Below, one piece after another: positions 14,831 to 24,561 of a stretch of DNA of 64,000 bases (its first letter is position 1; each line of letters begins with the position of its first letter). This stretch comes from Gordonia alkaliphila (lineage in GTDB: Bacteria; Actinomycetota; Actinomycetes; Mycobacteriales; Mycobacteriaceae), in assembly GCF_023017165.1 (NCBI RefSeq), contig NZ_JALKBW010000001.1:3038001-3102000 (forward strand), in the 5' to 3' direction. The position numbers and the translations under genes were made by a program. The notes beneath the pieces are model-generated. The model worked only from the letters and a program-made list of their open reading frames with translations, was not told the origin of the DNA and ran no database searches.

Positions 14831-16912
14831 GTGCCCGACCAAGCCGCGCCCGAACGAGTCGCACTACCGGAGTCCTTCCGGGTCCCGGCCGGCACTACCG
14901 CGGGCGACGCCATGCGGGAGCTGGACCTGCCCAACAAGGGGCCGCAGGCCGTGGTCGTCGTCGCCGAAACCGACGGGACGCTGCGTGACCTGGCGTGGGC
15001 GCCGACCGTCGACACCGACGTCGCGCCGGTGACCGCCGACTCCGAGGCCGGCCGCAGCGTGATCCGGCACTCGGCCGCCCACGTGCTGGCGCAGGCGGTG
15101 CAGGCGATCAACCCGGACGCCAAGCTGGGCATCGGCCCGCCCATCAAGGACGGCTTCTACTACGACTTCGACGTCGAGGAGCCGTTCACCCCCGAGGACC
15201 TGCGGGCCCTCGAGAAGAAGATGAAGCAGATCATCAAGTCCGGTCAGCGCTTCTCCCGCCGTGTGTACGACAGCAAGGACGCCGCCCGCGCCGAACTGGC
15301 CGGCGAGCCGTACAAGCTGGAACTGATCGACGACAAGGGCGCGGCCGACGACGACGAGATCATGGAGGTCGGCGCCGGCGAGCTCACCGCGTACGACAAC
15401 CTGAATCCGCGCACCGGCGACGTGATCTGGAGCGATCTGTGCCGCGGCCCGCACGTGCCGACCACCAAGTACATTCCGGCGTTCACGCTGACCCGCAGCT
15501 CCGCCGCCTACTGGCGCGGCGACCAGAGCCTGGCCGACCTGCAGCGCGTGTACGGCACCGCGTGGGAGTCGACCGAGGCGATGGACGCCTACCTCGACCT
15601 GCTCGCCGAGGCCGAGAAGCGCGACCACCGTCGTCTCGGCAGCGAACTCGACCTGTTCAGCTTCCCCGACGCGCTCGGCTCGGGTCTGCCGGTGTTCCAC
15701 CCCAAGGGCGGCATCATCCGCCGGGAGATGGAGGACTACTCCCGCGAGCAGCACGCCGCCGCCGGGTACGAGTTCGTCAACACGCCGCACCTCACCAAGG
15801 GGCAGCTGTTCGAGACGTCCAAGCACCTCGAGTGGTACGCCGACGGCATGTTCCCGCCCATGCACCTGGACGCGGAGTACAACGACGACGGCACCGTACG
15901 CAAGCCCGGCCAGGACTACTACGTCAAGCCGATGAACTGCCCGATGCACAACCTCATCTTCAACTCGCGGGGCCGTAGCTACCGCGAGCTGCCGCTGCGG
16001 CTGTTCGAATTCGGTTCGGTGTACCGCTACGAGAAGTCCGGCGTGGTGCACGGCCTGACCCGCGCCCGCGGCTTCACCCAGGACGACGCCCACATCTACT
16101 GCACGCAGGACCAGGTGGTCGAGGAGCTGGGCACCACGCTCAACTTCGTGCTGCAGTTGCTCAAGGACTACGGCCTCGACGACTTCTACCTGGAGCTGAG
16201 CACCAAGGACCCGGAGAAGTACGTCGGCACCGACGAGCTGTGGGAGGAAGCCACCGAGACGCTCCGCACCGTCGCCGAGGACTCCGGCCTGGAGCTGGTG
16301 CCCGATCCGGGCGGCGCGGCCTTCTACGGCCCGAAGATCTCGGTGCAGGTCAAGGACGCCCTCGGCCGCACCTGGCAGATGTCGACCATCCAGCTCGACT
16401 TCTTCCTGCCGGAGCTGTTCGAGATGGAATACACAGCGTCCGACGGGACCAAGCAGCGCCCGGTGATGATCCACCGCGCCCTGTTCGGCTCCATCGAGCG
16501 TTTCTTCGGCGTGCTCACCGAGCACTACGCCGGCGCCTTCCCGGTGTGGCTGGCCCCCGTACAGGTGGTCGGCATCCCGGTGGCCGAGGCCTTCGCGCCG
16601 CACCTCGAGTCGGTGGTGCATCGTCTCAAGGGCCGCCGCGTCCGCGCCGAGGTGGACCACTCCGACGACCGCATGCAGAAGAAGATCCGCAACCACACCA
16701 CCTCCAAGGTGCCGTTCATGCTGTTGGCCGGCGAGCGCGACGTGGAGGCCGGTGCGGTGAGCTTCCGCTTCCGCGACGGCACCCAGCTCAACGGCGTGCC
16801 GGTGGACGAGGCCATCGTCGCGATCGACGAGTGGGAGGAGTCGCGCCGCAACGATTCGCCGACCGCCGAGACGATGGGGGCCATGCTCGAGGTGGCCAGG
16901 AAGCGCCGATGA
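14831..16912 (+). CDS. thrS: Threonine-tRNA ligase
   Basis: Charges tRNA-Thr with threonine; class II synthetase. The 693-residue product has an N-terminal TGS domain, the second additional (SAD/editing) domain with [12 protein letters not shown] and a CRGPHVP segment, the catalytic core with the zinc-binding Cys of MNCPMH, motif 2 ([13 protein letters not shown]) and motif 3 near the [10 protein letters not shown] segment, and a C-terminal anticodon-binding domain. I prefer the GTG at 14831, eight bases after GAGGAG, to the ATG at 14801 inside a hairpin; the ATG would give 703 residues. The stop overlaps the next start (ATGA), opening a chain of overlapping genes. No T-box is visible upstream. 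Confidence 0.95.
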   Translation: MPDQAAPERVALPESFRVPAGTTAGDAMRELDLPNKGPQAVVVVAETDGTLRDLAWAPTVDTDVAPVTADSEAGRSVIRHSAAHVLAQAVQAINPDAKLGIGPPIKDGFYYDFDVEEPFTPEDLRALEKKMKQIIKSGQRFSRRVYDSKDAARAELAGEPYKLELIDDKGAADDDEIMEVGAGELTAYDNLNPRTGDVIWSDLCRGPHVPTTKYIPAFTLTRSSAAYWRGDQSLADLQRVYGTAWESTEAMDAYLDLLAEAEKRDHRRLGSELDLFSFPDALGSGLPVFHPKGGIIRREMEDYSREQHAAAGYEFVNTPHLTKGQLFETSKHLEWYADGMFPPMHLDAEYNDDGTVRKPGQDYYVKPMNCPMHNLIFNSRGRSYRELPLRLFEFGSVYRYEKSGVVHGLTRARGFTQDDAHIYCTQDQVVEELGTTLNFVLQLLKDYGLDDFYLELSTKDPEKYVGTDELWEEATETLRTVAEDSGLELVPDPGGAAFYGPKISVQVKDALGRTWQMSTIQLDFFLPELFEMEYTASDGTKQRPVMIHRALFGSIERFFGVLTEHYAGAFPVWLAPVQVVGIPVAEAFAPHLESVVHRLKGRRVRAEVDHSDDRMQKKIRNHTTSKVPFMLLAGERDVEAGAVSFRFRDGTQLNGVPVDEAIVAIDEWEESRRNDSPTAETMGAMLEVARKRR

Positions 16913-17442
16913 CCGACCCGCTGCAGCGGTTGTGGACACCGCACCGGATGAGCTACATCACCTCGGCGCCGCCGCCGCGGACCACCGAGGACGGCACACC
17001 GCTGACCGGGCATCCGTTCCTGGACATCCCGCTGATGTCCGACGAGGAAGGCCTGATCATCGCCCGCGGCGAGGCGGTCTACGCGGTACTCAACCTGTAC
17101 CCGTACAACCCGGGCCACACCATGGTGGTGCCGTACCGGCAGGTCGCCGACCTGGAGGAGCTGACGCCCGCCGAATCGGCGGAGCTGATGGGCTTCACGC
17201 AGCGCACGATCCGCGCGATCAAGTCGGTGTCGCATCCTAATGCGTTCAACGTGGGGCTCAATCTCGGCTCGGCGGCCGGCGGGTCGCTCTCCGAGCACCT
17301 GCATCAGCACATCGTGCCGCGCTGGACCGGTGACGCGAACTTCATCACCGTGGTCGGCGGCACCAAGGTGATCCCGCAGTTGCTGCAGGAGACCCGCGCC
17401 CTGCTGGCGCAGGCGTGGACGGCGCTGGGGGAGTCCGAGTGA
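16909..17442 (+). CDS. HIT-family protein, Ap4A phosphorylase-like
   Basis: A 177-residue histidine-triad protein. The motif [10 protein letters not shown] with H130, H132 and H134 is complete, and [16 protein letters not shown] is the usual nucleotide-binding stretch. The mycobacterial protein at this position (Rv2613c) is a diadenosine tetraphosphate phosphorylase, so the same reaction (Ap4A plus phosphate to ATP plus ADP) is likely. Since aminoacyl-tRNA synthetases make Ap4A as a by-product, coupling to thrS is suggestive. It overlaps thrS by four bases and pgsA by four. Confidence 0.88.
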   Translation: MTDPLQRLWTPHRMSYITSAPPPRTTEDGTPLTGHPFLDIPLMSDEEGLIIARGEAVYAVLNLYPYNPGHTMVVPYRQVADLEELTPAESAELMGFTQRTIRAIKSVSHPNAFNVGLNLGSAAGGSLSEHLHQHIVPRWTGDANFITVVGGTKVIPQLLQETRALLAQAWTALGESE

Positions 17443-18101
17443 TCAGTTTCAAGGGGCGCATCGTCGTCTCCAAGGTGACCGATCCCATCGGCCGTTTCCT
17501 GCTCCGCATGGGGCTCACCCCGGACGCGATGACCATCCTCGGCACCGTGGTGACGGTCGCCGCCGCGATCGGTCTGTTCTCGCAGGGCCACCTGTTCATC
17601 GGTGCGCTGGTCTGCTGGGCGTTCGTCATGGTCGACATGATCGACGGTGCCATGGCCCGCGCGCGCGGCGGCGGCACCCGCTTCGGCTCGGTGCTCGACG
17701 CCACCTGCGACCGCATTGCCGACGGCGCGATCTTCGGCGCCCTGGCCTACTGGGCCGCCGTGGCCGAGCCGCATTCGTGGCTGCTGGTCGCCACCCTGAT
17801 CTGCCTGGTCACCTCGCAGGTGATCTCCTACGCCAAGGCGCGCGCCGAGGCGGCCGGCCTGCAGGGCGACGGCGGCCTGATCGAGCGGCCCGAACGCCTC
17901 ATCATCGTGCTGGTCGGCGCCGGGTTCACCGACATGCCCGGACTGCACCTGTCCTGGGCGATCCATGTCGCGATGTGGGTGCTCGCCGTCGCCAGCGTGA
18001 TCACCGTCGGCCAACGCATGTGGTCGATCTACACCTCGCCCGGCGCTCGTGAACTCATCCCGATGGCGCCGCCGGCAGACGACGCCGAGGCGGCCTCGTG
18101 A
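17439..18101 (+). CDS. pgsA: Phosphatidylinositol phosphate synthase
   Basis: Membrane CDP-alcohol phosphatidyltransferase; in mycobacteria it joins CDP-diacylglycerol to inositol-3-phosphate to give PI-phosphate, the anchor precursor of PIMs and lipoarabinomannan. The 220-residue product has about six hydrophobic segments and the full signature DxxDGxxAR-x8-GxxxDxxxD at 66-91 (D66, D69, D87, D91). The start is the GTG that overlaps the HIT stop (GTGA). The next gene, patA, overlaps again. The family also includes phosphatidylglycerophosphate synthases, but the PIM neighbours decide the assignment. Confidence 0.92.
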   Translation: MISFKGRIVVSKVTDPIGRFLLRMGLTPDAMTILGTVVTVAAAIGLFSQGHLFIGALVCWAFVMVDMIDGAMARARGGGTRFGSVLDATCDRIADGAIFGALAYWAAVAEPHSWLLVATLICLVTSQVISYAKARAEAAGLQGDGGLIERPERLIIVLVGAGFTDMPGLHLSWAIHVAMWVLAVASVITVGQRMWSIYTSPGARELIPMAPPADDAEAAS

Positions 18102-18997
18102 CCAGTTGGCAGGAGCGGATCGCCGACCTCGGCTACCGCGCGGGCTGGGCCGCGGTCCGGCACGCGCCGGAGTCGGTGGCGCGCAAGAGCTTCGACCTCG
18201 TCGGGACGCTCGCTGCGCGCGGCGGCGGCCCCGAGCAGCTGCGCAAGAATCTGGCGCGAGTGATCGGCACGACGCCCGAGCAGGTGCCGGACGCGCTGGT
18301 GGAGCAGTCGCTGCAGTCGTACGCGCGGTACTGGCGCGAGGCGTTCCGGCTGCCGAGCACCGATCCGGCGGACATCGTCGCCACGACGTACCTGTCGCCG
18401 GAGGACACCGCGCTGGTCGTCGAACTCGTCGACGCCGGCCGCGGCCTGATCTTCGCGCTGCCGCATTCGGGGAACTGGGACACCTGCGGCGTGTGGCTGG
18501 TGGCCCACCACGGCCAGTTCTCCACGGTCGCCGAACGCCTCAAGCCCGAGTCGCTGTTCAACCAGTTCGTGCAGTACCGCGAATCCCTCGGCTTCGAGGT
18601 GTTCCCGCTGACCGGCGGCGAGCAGCCGCCGTTCGAGATCCTCGCGCAGCGACTGCGCGCCGGCGGCGTGGTCTGCCTGATGGGCGACCGCGACCTGTCC
18701 GACCACGGCGTGCCCGTCACCTTCTTCGGTGAACGCACCCGCATTCCCGCGGGCCCGGCCAAACTCGCGATCTCCACCGGCGCCGCACTGGTCGCCGTGC
18801 ACCACAGCTACCCGGACGCGGACACCTCCCAGATGGTGCTCACGCCTGTCGAGGTGGACGACGACGTCGCCGTCACCACCCAGCGCCTGGCCGATGCCTT
18901 CGCTGCCGGGATCGCCACCGCGCCCGCCGACTGGCACATGCTGCAGCCGCTGTGGGAGGCCGACTGGTCGGCCGCCCGCCGGGAGCGCCTGGGATGA
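18098..18997 (+). CDS. patA: PIM acyltransferase PatA
   Basis: Transfers a palmitoyl group from acyl-CoA to the 6-position of the mannose of PIM1/PIM2 on the cytoplasmic face of the membrane. The 299-residue product belongs to the lysophospholipid acyltransferase superfamily; the catalytic HxxxxD is HSGNWD with His123 and Asp128. The GGEQPPFEIL and LMGDRDLSDHG segments line the acceptor site in this family. GTG start inside the pgsA stop, and its stop overlaps the pimA ATG, so translation of pgsA-patA-pimA is coupled. Confidence 0.92.
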   Translation: MTSWQERIADLGYRAGWAAVRHAPESVARKSFDLVGTLAARGGGPEQLRKNLARVIGTTPEQVPDALVEQSLQSYARYWREAFRLPSTDPADIVATTYLSPEDTALVVELVDAGRGLIFALPHSGNWDTCGVWLVAHHGQFSTVAERLKPESLFNQFVQYRESLGFEVFPLTGGEQPPFEILAQRLRAGGVVCLMGDRDLSDHGVPVTFFGERTRIPAGPAKLAISTGAALVAVHHSYPDADTSQMVLTPVEVDDDVAVTTQRLADAFAAGIATAPADWHMLQPLWEADWSAARRERLG

Positions 18998-20118
18998 AGA
19001 TCGGGATGATCTGCCCGTACTCGTTCGACGTACCGGGCGGCGTGCAGGCGCATGTCGTGGAACTCGCGGAGGTGTTCATCCGCCGCGGCCACCACGTGCG
19101 CGTGCTGGCCCCGGCCGCGCTGGACACCGACCTGCCCGACTACGTCGACTCGGCCGGGCCCGCCCTGGCCATCCCGTACAACGGCTCGGTGTCCCGGGTG
19201 AACTTCTCGCCCAAGGGCCTGCGCCGACTGCGTCGCTGGCTGGCCGACAACGAGTTCGACGTCCTGCACGTGCACGAGCCGAACTCGCCGAGCCTGTCGA
19301 TGCTGTCGCTGATGGTCGCGACCGGACCCATCGTCACCACCTTTCACACCGCCACCACCAAATCGCTGTGGCTGTCGTTGTTCGACGGCATGCTCCGCCA
19401 GTTCCGCGAACGGATCTCCGGCAAGATCGCGGTCTCCGAACTGGCCCGCCGCTGGCAGATGGAATCCCTCGGCAACGACGCCGTGGAGATCCCCAACGGC
19501 ATCAACGTGGCCCAGTTCGCGCAGGCGTCGCTGCTCGACGGCTTCCCGCGGCCCGGCCGCACGCTGGTGTTCCTGGGCCGTTTCGACGAGCCCCGCAAGG
19601 GCATCGACGTCCTGATGCGCGCACTGCCGCGCATCGTCGAACGCTATCCGGACATCACCGTCCTGGTGGTCGGCGGCGGCGACCGCAAGGCCCTCACCCG
19701 ACGCGCCGGGGACCTGGCCGGACACCTCGAGTTCCTCGGGATGGTCGACGACCAGACCAAGGCGAGCGCGCTGCGCAGCGCCGACGTCTACGTGGCACCC
19801 AACCTCGGCGGCGAGAGCTTCGGCATCGTGCTCGTGGAGGCGATGGCCGCGGGCGCCGCCGTGGTGGCCAGCGATCTGGTGGCCTTCGGTCGCGTCTTGG
19901 ACGAGGGCTCCGCGGGCACCCTCGTCGAGACCGGCTCGCCCGGTGCCCTCGCCGACGCGGTGATCGGCCTGCTCGACGACGAAGCGGCTCGTCAAGCGCA
20001 GATCGAACGCGGCCGCCGACGCGCCGACCTGTACGACTGGTCGCGAGTGGCCGACGAGATCGAGAAGGTCTACGAATCGGTCACGCTGGGCGCCGGTCCC
20101 GTGGTGGTCTCGGATTGA
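18994..20118 (+). CDS. pimA: Phosphatidyl-myo-inositol mannosyltransferase PimA
   Basis: GT4 GT-B glycosyltransferase that adds the first mannose from GDP-mannose to the 2-position of phosphatidylinositol. The 374-residue product starts MKIGMICPYSFDVPGG with the glycine loop, has HVHEPNSPSLS, a LVFLGRFDEPRKGID strand opening the GDP-binding domain, and the EX7E-type segment GGESFGIVLVEAMAAG. It is peripheral at the inner membrane. The ATG at 18994 lies within the PatA stop. It closes the PIM section of the operon; only a small membrane protein follows on the same strand. Confidence 0.95.
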   Translation: MKIGMICPYSFDVPGGVQAHVVELAEVFIRRGHHVRVLAPAALDTDLPDYVDSAGPALAIPYNGSVSRVNFSPKGLRRLRRWLADNEFDVLHVHEPNSPSLSMLSLMVATGPIVTTFHTATTKSLWLSLFDGMLRQFRERISGKIAVSELARRWQMESLGNDAVEIPNGINVAQFAQASLLDGFPRPGRTLVFLGRFDEPRKGIDVLMRALPRIVERYPDITVLVVGGGDRKALTRRAGDLAGHLEFLGMVDDQTKASALRSADVYVAPNLGGESFGIVLVEAMAAGAAVVASDLVAFGRVLDEGSAGTLVETGSPGALADAVIGLLDDEAARQAQIERGRRRADLYDWSRVADEIEKVYESVTLGAGPVVVSD

Positions 20119-20128
20119 GCGGCCCGCG

Positions 20129-20641
20129 ATGACACTCGGAGACTGGGGCCTCGTCGCCGCGGTGGTGCTGGGCGGCGGCGCGCTGATCTGGCTGGGCATT
20201 CTGGCTGCCACCCGCGCCACCCGCCTCAACCGCCTGTACGTGCGGGTCGACCTGGCGCGCGCCTCGCTGCTGGCCGCGCTGGACCGCCGGGCCGTCGTCG
20301 CCCGGGCCATCGCGTCGACGAGCAGCGATGCGGAGCTGGGCACGGCGCTGGTGGCCGCCGCCGACCGTGCGGAGGACGCCGACACCGCCGACCGCGAGTT
20401 CGCCGAGAACACGCTGACCACGGTGCTGGCGCAGACCGACCCCGCGGACCGTCCGTCGGCGCTGACCGCCGAGCTGGCCGACGCCCAGGCGCGGGTGAGC
20501 ATCGCGCGGCGCTTCTACAACGATTCGGTCCGGGATGCGCGGACGCTGGCCGGGCGCCGGATGGTGCGGATCCTCCGGCTCGGCGGGCACGCACGACCGC
20601 CCGACTATTTCGAGATCAGCGAACGAGTGAGTTCGAGCTGA
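20129..20641 (+). CDS. Small LemA-like membrane protein
   Basis: A 170-residue protein with one N-terminal hydrophobic segment (about residues 6-26) and a long soluble helical part. The middle segment AQARVSIARRFYNDSVRDAR resembles the conserved RYN/N pattern of LemA helices, and the overall size and topology also fit LemA, but similarity is modest. It starts ten bases after pimA and probably belongs to the same transcript. No enzymatic motif is visible. A role in envelope maintenance is only a guess from position. Confidence 0.6.
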   Translation: MTLGDWGLVAAVVLGGGALIWLGILAATRATRLNRLYVRVDLARASLLAALDRRAVVARAIASTSSDAELGTALVAAADRAEDADTADREFAENTLTTVLAQTDPADRPSALTAELADAQARVSIARRFYNDSVRDARTLAGRRMVRILRLGGHARPPDYFEISERVSSS

Positions 20642-20773
20642 CCCACAGCGCGCGTGTCCGAGTGCATCGGCAATAATGTTGCGCACGGCGTGCACTCAGG
20701 GAGGTCTGATCTCCCGACCACGTCACCAGAAGGCGGCAGCCCGCCGCAACCGCAGAGTTTCAGGAGTCACTAC

Positions 20774-21679
20774 GTGACGCACCGAGCCCACCACCACCCC
20801 GCCACCGGCACCGCGCGCGTGAAGCGCGGAATGGCCGAGATGCTCAAGGGCGGCGTGATCATGGATGTGGTGACGCCGGAGCAGGCCAAGATCGCCGAGG
20901 ACGCCGGCGCCGTCGCCGTCATGGCGCTCGAGCGCGTGCCCGCCGACATCCGTGCCCAGGGCGGCGTGTCGCGGATGAGCGATCCGGACATGATCGACGG
21001 CATCATCGCGCAGGTCTCCATCCCGGTGATGGCCAAGGCCCGCATCGGGCACTTCGTCGAAGCGCAGGTCCTGCAGAGCCTCGGTGTCGACTACATCGAC
21101 GAGTCCGAGGTGCTGACCCCGGCCGACTACACCAACCACATCGACAAGTGGGCGTTCACCGTGCCTTTCGTCTGCGGCGCCACCAACCTCGGTGAAGCAC
21201 TGCGACGCATCACCGAAGGCGCGGCGATGATCCGCTCCAAGGGCGAGGCCGGCACCGGCGACGTCTCCAACGCCACCACTCACATGCGCAAGCTGCGCGA
21301 TCAGATCCGCTGGCTCGGCTCGCTGCCCGAGGACGAGCTCTACGTCGCGGCCAAGGAACTGCAGGCCCCGTACGACCTCGTCGCCGAGGTGGCTCGCGAA
21401 GGCAAGCTGCCCGTCACGCTGTTCACCGCCGGCGGCATCGCCACCCCGGCCGACGCCGCGATGATGATGCAGCTGGGTGCCGAGGGTGTGTTCGTCGGTT
21501 CGGGAATTTTCAAGTCGGGCAACCCGGAGCAGCGCGCCGCGGCTATCGTCAAGGCGACCACGTTCTACGACGACCCCGATGTGCTGGCTCAGGTCTCGCG
21601 CGGGCTCGGCGAAGCGATGGTCGGCATCAATGTCGACGAGATTCCGCAGCCGCACCGGTTGGCTGAGCGCGGCTGGTGA
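20774..21679 (+). CDS. pdxS: Pyridoxal 5'-phosphate synthase, PdxS subunit
   Basis: Builds PLP from ribose 5-phosphate, glyceraldehyde 3-phosphate and ammonia channelled from PdxT. The 301-residue TIM barrel keeps Asp31, Lys88 ([10 protein letters not shown]) and Lys156 ([10 protein letters not shown]), each seven residues beyond the Bacillus numbering (24, 81, 149). The start GTG follows AGGAG at seven to eight bases. The 132-base region before it holds an AATAAT -10-like word (20672-20677) and is the likely promoter. Its partner pdxT lies 3.7 kb downstream, separated by a PP2C gene, an oppositely oriented oxidase and tesB. Confidence 0.96.
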   Translation: MTHRAHHHPATGTARVKRGMAEMLKGGVIMDVVTPEQAKIAEDAGAVAVMALERVPADIRAQGGVSRMSDPDMIDGIIAQVSIPVMAKARIGHFVEAQVLQSLGVDYIDESEVLTPADYTNHIDKWAFTVPFVCGATNLGEALRRITEGAAMIRSKGEAGTGDVSNATTHMRKLRDQIRWLGSLPEDELYVAAKELQAPYDLVAEVAREGKLPVTLFTAGGIATPADAAMMMQLGAEGVFVGSGIFKSGNPEQRAAAIVKATTFYDDPDVLAQVSRGLGEAMVGINVDEIPQPHRLAERGW

Positions 21680-21720
21680 TCCGCGGATATCGCAGCAGAC
21701 GGCGTAAAGGGGACGTGTCG

Positions 21721-22506
21721 ATGACCGAAGCGGTGATCCTGCGGGACACCTCGGCCAGTGGTACCGATGAGGTCGACGGCATCCGTCTGGACTGGGCGGT
21801 GGCCTGCCACGTGGGTCGGGTGCGCCCGGCCAACGAGGACGCGGCGGTCGCCTTACCCGGTCGCTACCTGCTCGCCGACGGCATGGGCGGACACGAGAGC
21901 GGGGAACTCGCCAGCGAGGCGGCCCTCGTGACCCTCGCCGACGCCCCGGTGGGTGTGTCGCTCGCGCAGACCTCCGGTGCGCTCGAGGGCCTGCTGGTGA
22001 AGGCTCAGAACCGCATCGGCGCCCTCGAAGGCGACTCTGCGCGACGTGCGGGCACCACCGCCACCGGCGTCGTGCTCGCCACCGAGCACGACGAGCCGCA
22101 CTGGGTGGCGTTCAACATCGGCGACTCCCGCACCTACCTGATCACCGGCGACCGGCTGCGCAGCGTGAGCGTGGACCACTCACAGGTCCAGGAACTCGTC
22201 GACAGCGGTGTCCTCACCCCGGAACAGGCCCGCGTGGACCCGCGTCGCAACGTCATCACGCGCGCCCTCGGCGCCGGAATGACCACGCCGGAGGCCGACT
22301 ACTTCGCCTTGCGCGCGGTGCCCGGCGACGTGCTGCTGCTGTGCTCGGACGGCCTCAACGGCGAACTCACCGACGACGAGGTGGAGGCCGTGGTGGCCGG
22401 GGCCGACGGCGATCTGGCCGTGGCCGCCGAGTCGCTGATCGAGTGTGCGCTGCTCAGCGGCGGGCACGACAACATCACCGTGGTCCTGGTTCGCTTGGCC
22501 GCCTGA
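21721..22506 (+). CDS. PP2C-family protein Ser/Thr phosphatase
   Basis: A 261-residue soluble metal-dependent phosphatase. All core motifs are seen: VRPANEDAA (first Asp pair), LLADGMGGHESGE, RAGTTATG, NIGDSRTYL, VITRALG, LLCSDGLNGELTDDE and GGHDNITVVLV. It has no membrane segment and no sensor domain. It lies 41 bp after pdxS on the same strand and ends at a strong hairpin, so the two may share a transcript. No kinase gene is in the window. I do not recall a phosphatase at this place in Mycobacterium, so it looks like an insertion into the pdx block. Confidence 0.9.
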   Translation: MTEAVILRDTSASGTDEVDGIRLDWAVACHVGRVRPANEDAAVALPGRYLLADGMGGHESGELASEAALVTLADAPVGVSLAQTSGALEGLLVKAQNRIGALEGDSARRAGTTATGVVLATEHDEPHWVAFNIGDSRTYLITGDRLRSVSVDHSQVQELVDSGVLTPEQARVDPRRNVITRALGAGMTTPEADYFALRAVPGDVLLLCSDGLNGELTDDEVEAVVAGADGDLAVAAESLIECALLSGGHDNITVVLVRLAA

Positions 22507-22519
22507 TAGTCCAGACCGA

Positions 22520-22551
22520 TCGACCCCGGGGCGCGTCTGCCCCGGGGTCGA
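22520..22551. terminator. Hairpin between convergent PP2C and oxidase genes
   Basis: Perfect 13-bp arms TCGACCCCGGGGC and GCCCCGGGGTCGA around a 6-base loop. It lies 13 bases after the phosphatase stop and 15 bases beyond the end of the opposing gene, and probably terminates both transcripts. No T run on either side. Confidence 0.7.
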
Positions 22552-22566
22552 CCGCATCCCGCGGGG

Positions 22567-24507
22567 CTACGGACGCAGCATCGGCACGTCGAGCGCGGTG
22601 GCGGGCACGCCGAAGGCATCGACGAGGTCCTCGGCCAGCGGCCGGAGACGCTCGCACAGGTCGTTGACCCCGCGGCGAATGGCCTTGGCGCGCTCCACCG
22701 ACACGAAGCGGTGCATCAGGAACCAGCCGAGGTCGTCTTCCAGCGTCGAGTAGACGAACAGGTCGCGCACGGTCGCGAGCACCTCGCGCTCGGGGCTGTC
22801 GGCGGGCAACTCCTCGACGGCGTGCTGGAACGACTCCAGGGCCAGCCGGTCGATGTGCGCCTGACCGGCCTTGATCAGGTGGTCCTGGGTCTGGGTGAAC
22901 ACCTCGAAGGCATCCGCGTCGTCGTCGGTCGCGCGTCGCAGCCGAGCCGCCACGGTGCGGACCAGGTGGTCCTCGCGGCCGGTCAGCAGCGCGAGCTGCG
23001 TCTCCGGGTCGGTGAGATCGCTGTCTTCGGGGGCCTCGTCCGACGAGTCCAGGACCGACTGCAGGATCTGCCGGACCGCGGTCTTCTCCAGCGCGACGTC
23101 GCGGGCCATCGAGGCGGCGAAGCGCACCCAGCCGACGGTGTCGAGGTCGTCGACGTCGGCCGCGTAAGCGGTCAGCAGGTCCTTGGCCACCAGCTGGGTC
23201 AGCACCAGGTTGTCGCCCTCGAAGGTGGTGAACACGTCCAGGTCGTCGCGGATCAGCGGCAGGCGGTTCTCGGCCATGTACCCGGCGCCGCCGCACGCGG
23301 TGCGCGCCTCGATCGCCGCATGCGAGGCCAACGACGAGTGGCCCACCTTGATGGCGGCGGCCCGGGACTCCAGGCGTCGCATCGCGTCGGGGTCGACGGT
23401 GTCGGCGGGCACCGACTGCACCTCGTGCAGCTGCGCGGTCACCGCGTTCTGCGCCAGGGCGAAGGCGTAGGCGCGCGCCACCAGCGGCAGCAGACGACGC
23501 TGGTGGGTCCGGTAGTCGAGCAGCAGCAGTGCGCCGCCGTCGCCGGGTCCTTCGAACTGGCGCCGGTGCAGGGCGTACTTCACCGCGAGGGTCAGGGCCA
23601 GCCGCCCGGCGGCGCCGGCGGACGCGCCGACGGTCACCCGCCCGCGCACCAGCGTGCCCAGCATGGTGAAGAAGCGTCGGTTGTCCGACTCGATCGGGCT
23701 GCGGTAGGTGCCGTCGGGGTCGACGTCGGCGTAGCGGTTCAGCAGCGATGTGCGCGGAATGCGGACCTGATCGAAGACGATGCGACCGTTGTCCACACCG
23801 GGCAGGCCGCCCTTGTACCCGCAGTCGGACGTGGTGACGCCGGGCAGATCGTGGCCGGCCTCGTCGCGGATGGGGACCACGAAGCAGTGCACACCGTACC
23901 CCTGCCGGTCCTGCCCGGGACCGGCGGTGCGCAGCTGCGCGAACACCGCGGCGTAGCGGGCGTGCTCGGCGGCGCCGCCGATGTAGTCCTTGCGTGCCGA
24001 TGGGGTGGGGGAGTCGATGACGAACTCCTGCGTCGCGGCGTCGTAGGTCGCGGTGGTCTCCAACTGCTGGACGTCCGAGCCGTGGCCGGTCTCGGTCATC
24101 GCGAAGCAGCCGAGCACGTCGAGGTCGATGAGGCCGGACAGGTATTCGCGGTGGTGGGCTGCGGTTCCCAGGTTCTCCACGGCGCCGCCGAACAGGCCCC
24201 ACTGCACGCCGGCCTTCACCATCAGGGAGAGGTCGCCGTAGCCGAGCGTCTCGATCGCGGTGATGGCCGCACCCGGATCGCCGGGGGCGTCGTCGGACGA
24301 GAAGCCCTGGGCGGGGAAGCCGAGCGGCACCATGGCGGCCATCGCCTCGAGCATGCGGGCCCGGTAGTCGGCGAGCGGGACGCCGGACTGCGGGACCAGG
24401 CCGGCGGCCTGGATATGGTCGCGCACCACCTTGCGGGTGTCGGCCCAGCGGCCGTCGAGAACAGCTTGCAGGGATGCGGACAGGGCGGTGTCGGTGTTCG
24501 CAGTCAT
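22567..24507 (-). CDS. Acyl-CoA oxidase/dehydrogenase-like flavoprotein
   Basis: A 646-residue flavoenzyme longer than typical acyl-CoA dehydrogenases (about 380-400), of the size of acyl-CoA oxidases. Visible are CFAMTETGHGSDVQQLETTA (flavin and substrate loop), TSDCGYKGGLPGVDNGRI, YALHRRQFEGPG, and the C-terminal FTTFEGDNLVLTQLVAKDLL, where the Glu is the likely catalytic base of the oxidase family. The last 200 residues form the helical C-terminal domain of oxidases. It would oxidise acyl-CoA to 2-enoyl-CoA, with oxygen or ETF as acceptor undecided. The gene is divergent from tesB, 54 bp apart, which suits a shared role in acyl-CoA turnover. Confidence 0.83.
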   Translation of the reverse strand: MTANTDTALSASLQAVLDGRWADTRKVVRDHIQAAGLVPQSGVPLADYRARMLEAMAAMVPLGFPAQGFSSDDAPGDPGAAITAIETLGYGDLSLMVKAGVQWGLFGGAVENLGTAAHHREYLSGLIDLDVLGCFAMTETGHGSDVQQLETTATYDAATQEFVIDSPTPSARKDYIGGAAEHARYAAVFAQLRTAGPGQDRQGYGVHCFVVPIRDEAGHDLPGVTTSDCGYKGGLPGVDNGRIVFDQVRIPRTSLLNRYADVDPDGTYRSPIESDNRRFFTMLGTLVRGRVTVGASAGAAGRLALTLAVKYALHRRQFEGPGDGGALLLLDYRTHQRRLLPLVARAYAFALAQNAVTAQLHEVQSVPADTVDPDAMRRLESRAAAIKVGHSSLASHAAIEARTACGGAGYMAENRLPLIRDDLDVFTTFEGDNLVLTQLVAKDLLTAYAADVDDLDTVGWVRFAASMARDVALEKTAVRQILQSVLDSSDEAPEDSDLTDPETQLALLTGREDHLVRTVAARLRRATDDDADAFEVFTQTQDHLIKAGQAHIDRLALESFQHAVEELPADSPEREVLATVRDLFVYSTLEDDLGWFLMHRFVSVERAKAIRRGVNDLCERLRPLAEDLVDAFGVPATALDVPMLRP

Positions 24508-24561
24508 GGTTTTCAACCTACCCATCCGGAAACGACGGGGGCCGGGTGCGATAATCGAGCG

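Noticed and set aside
14864-16939. Long minus-strand open frame of 691 codons opposite thrS
   Set aside because: It mirrors thrS in another frame, is rich in Val/Gly/Arg/His without any domain, and has no ribosome site; such frames are common in high-GC DNA.
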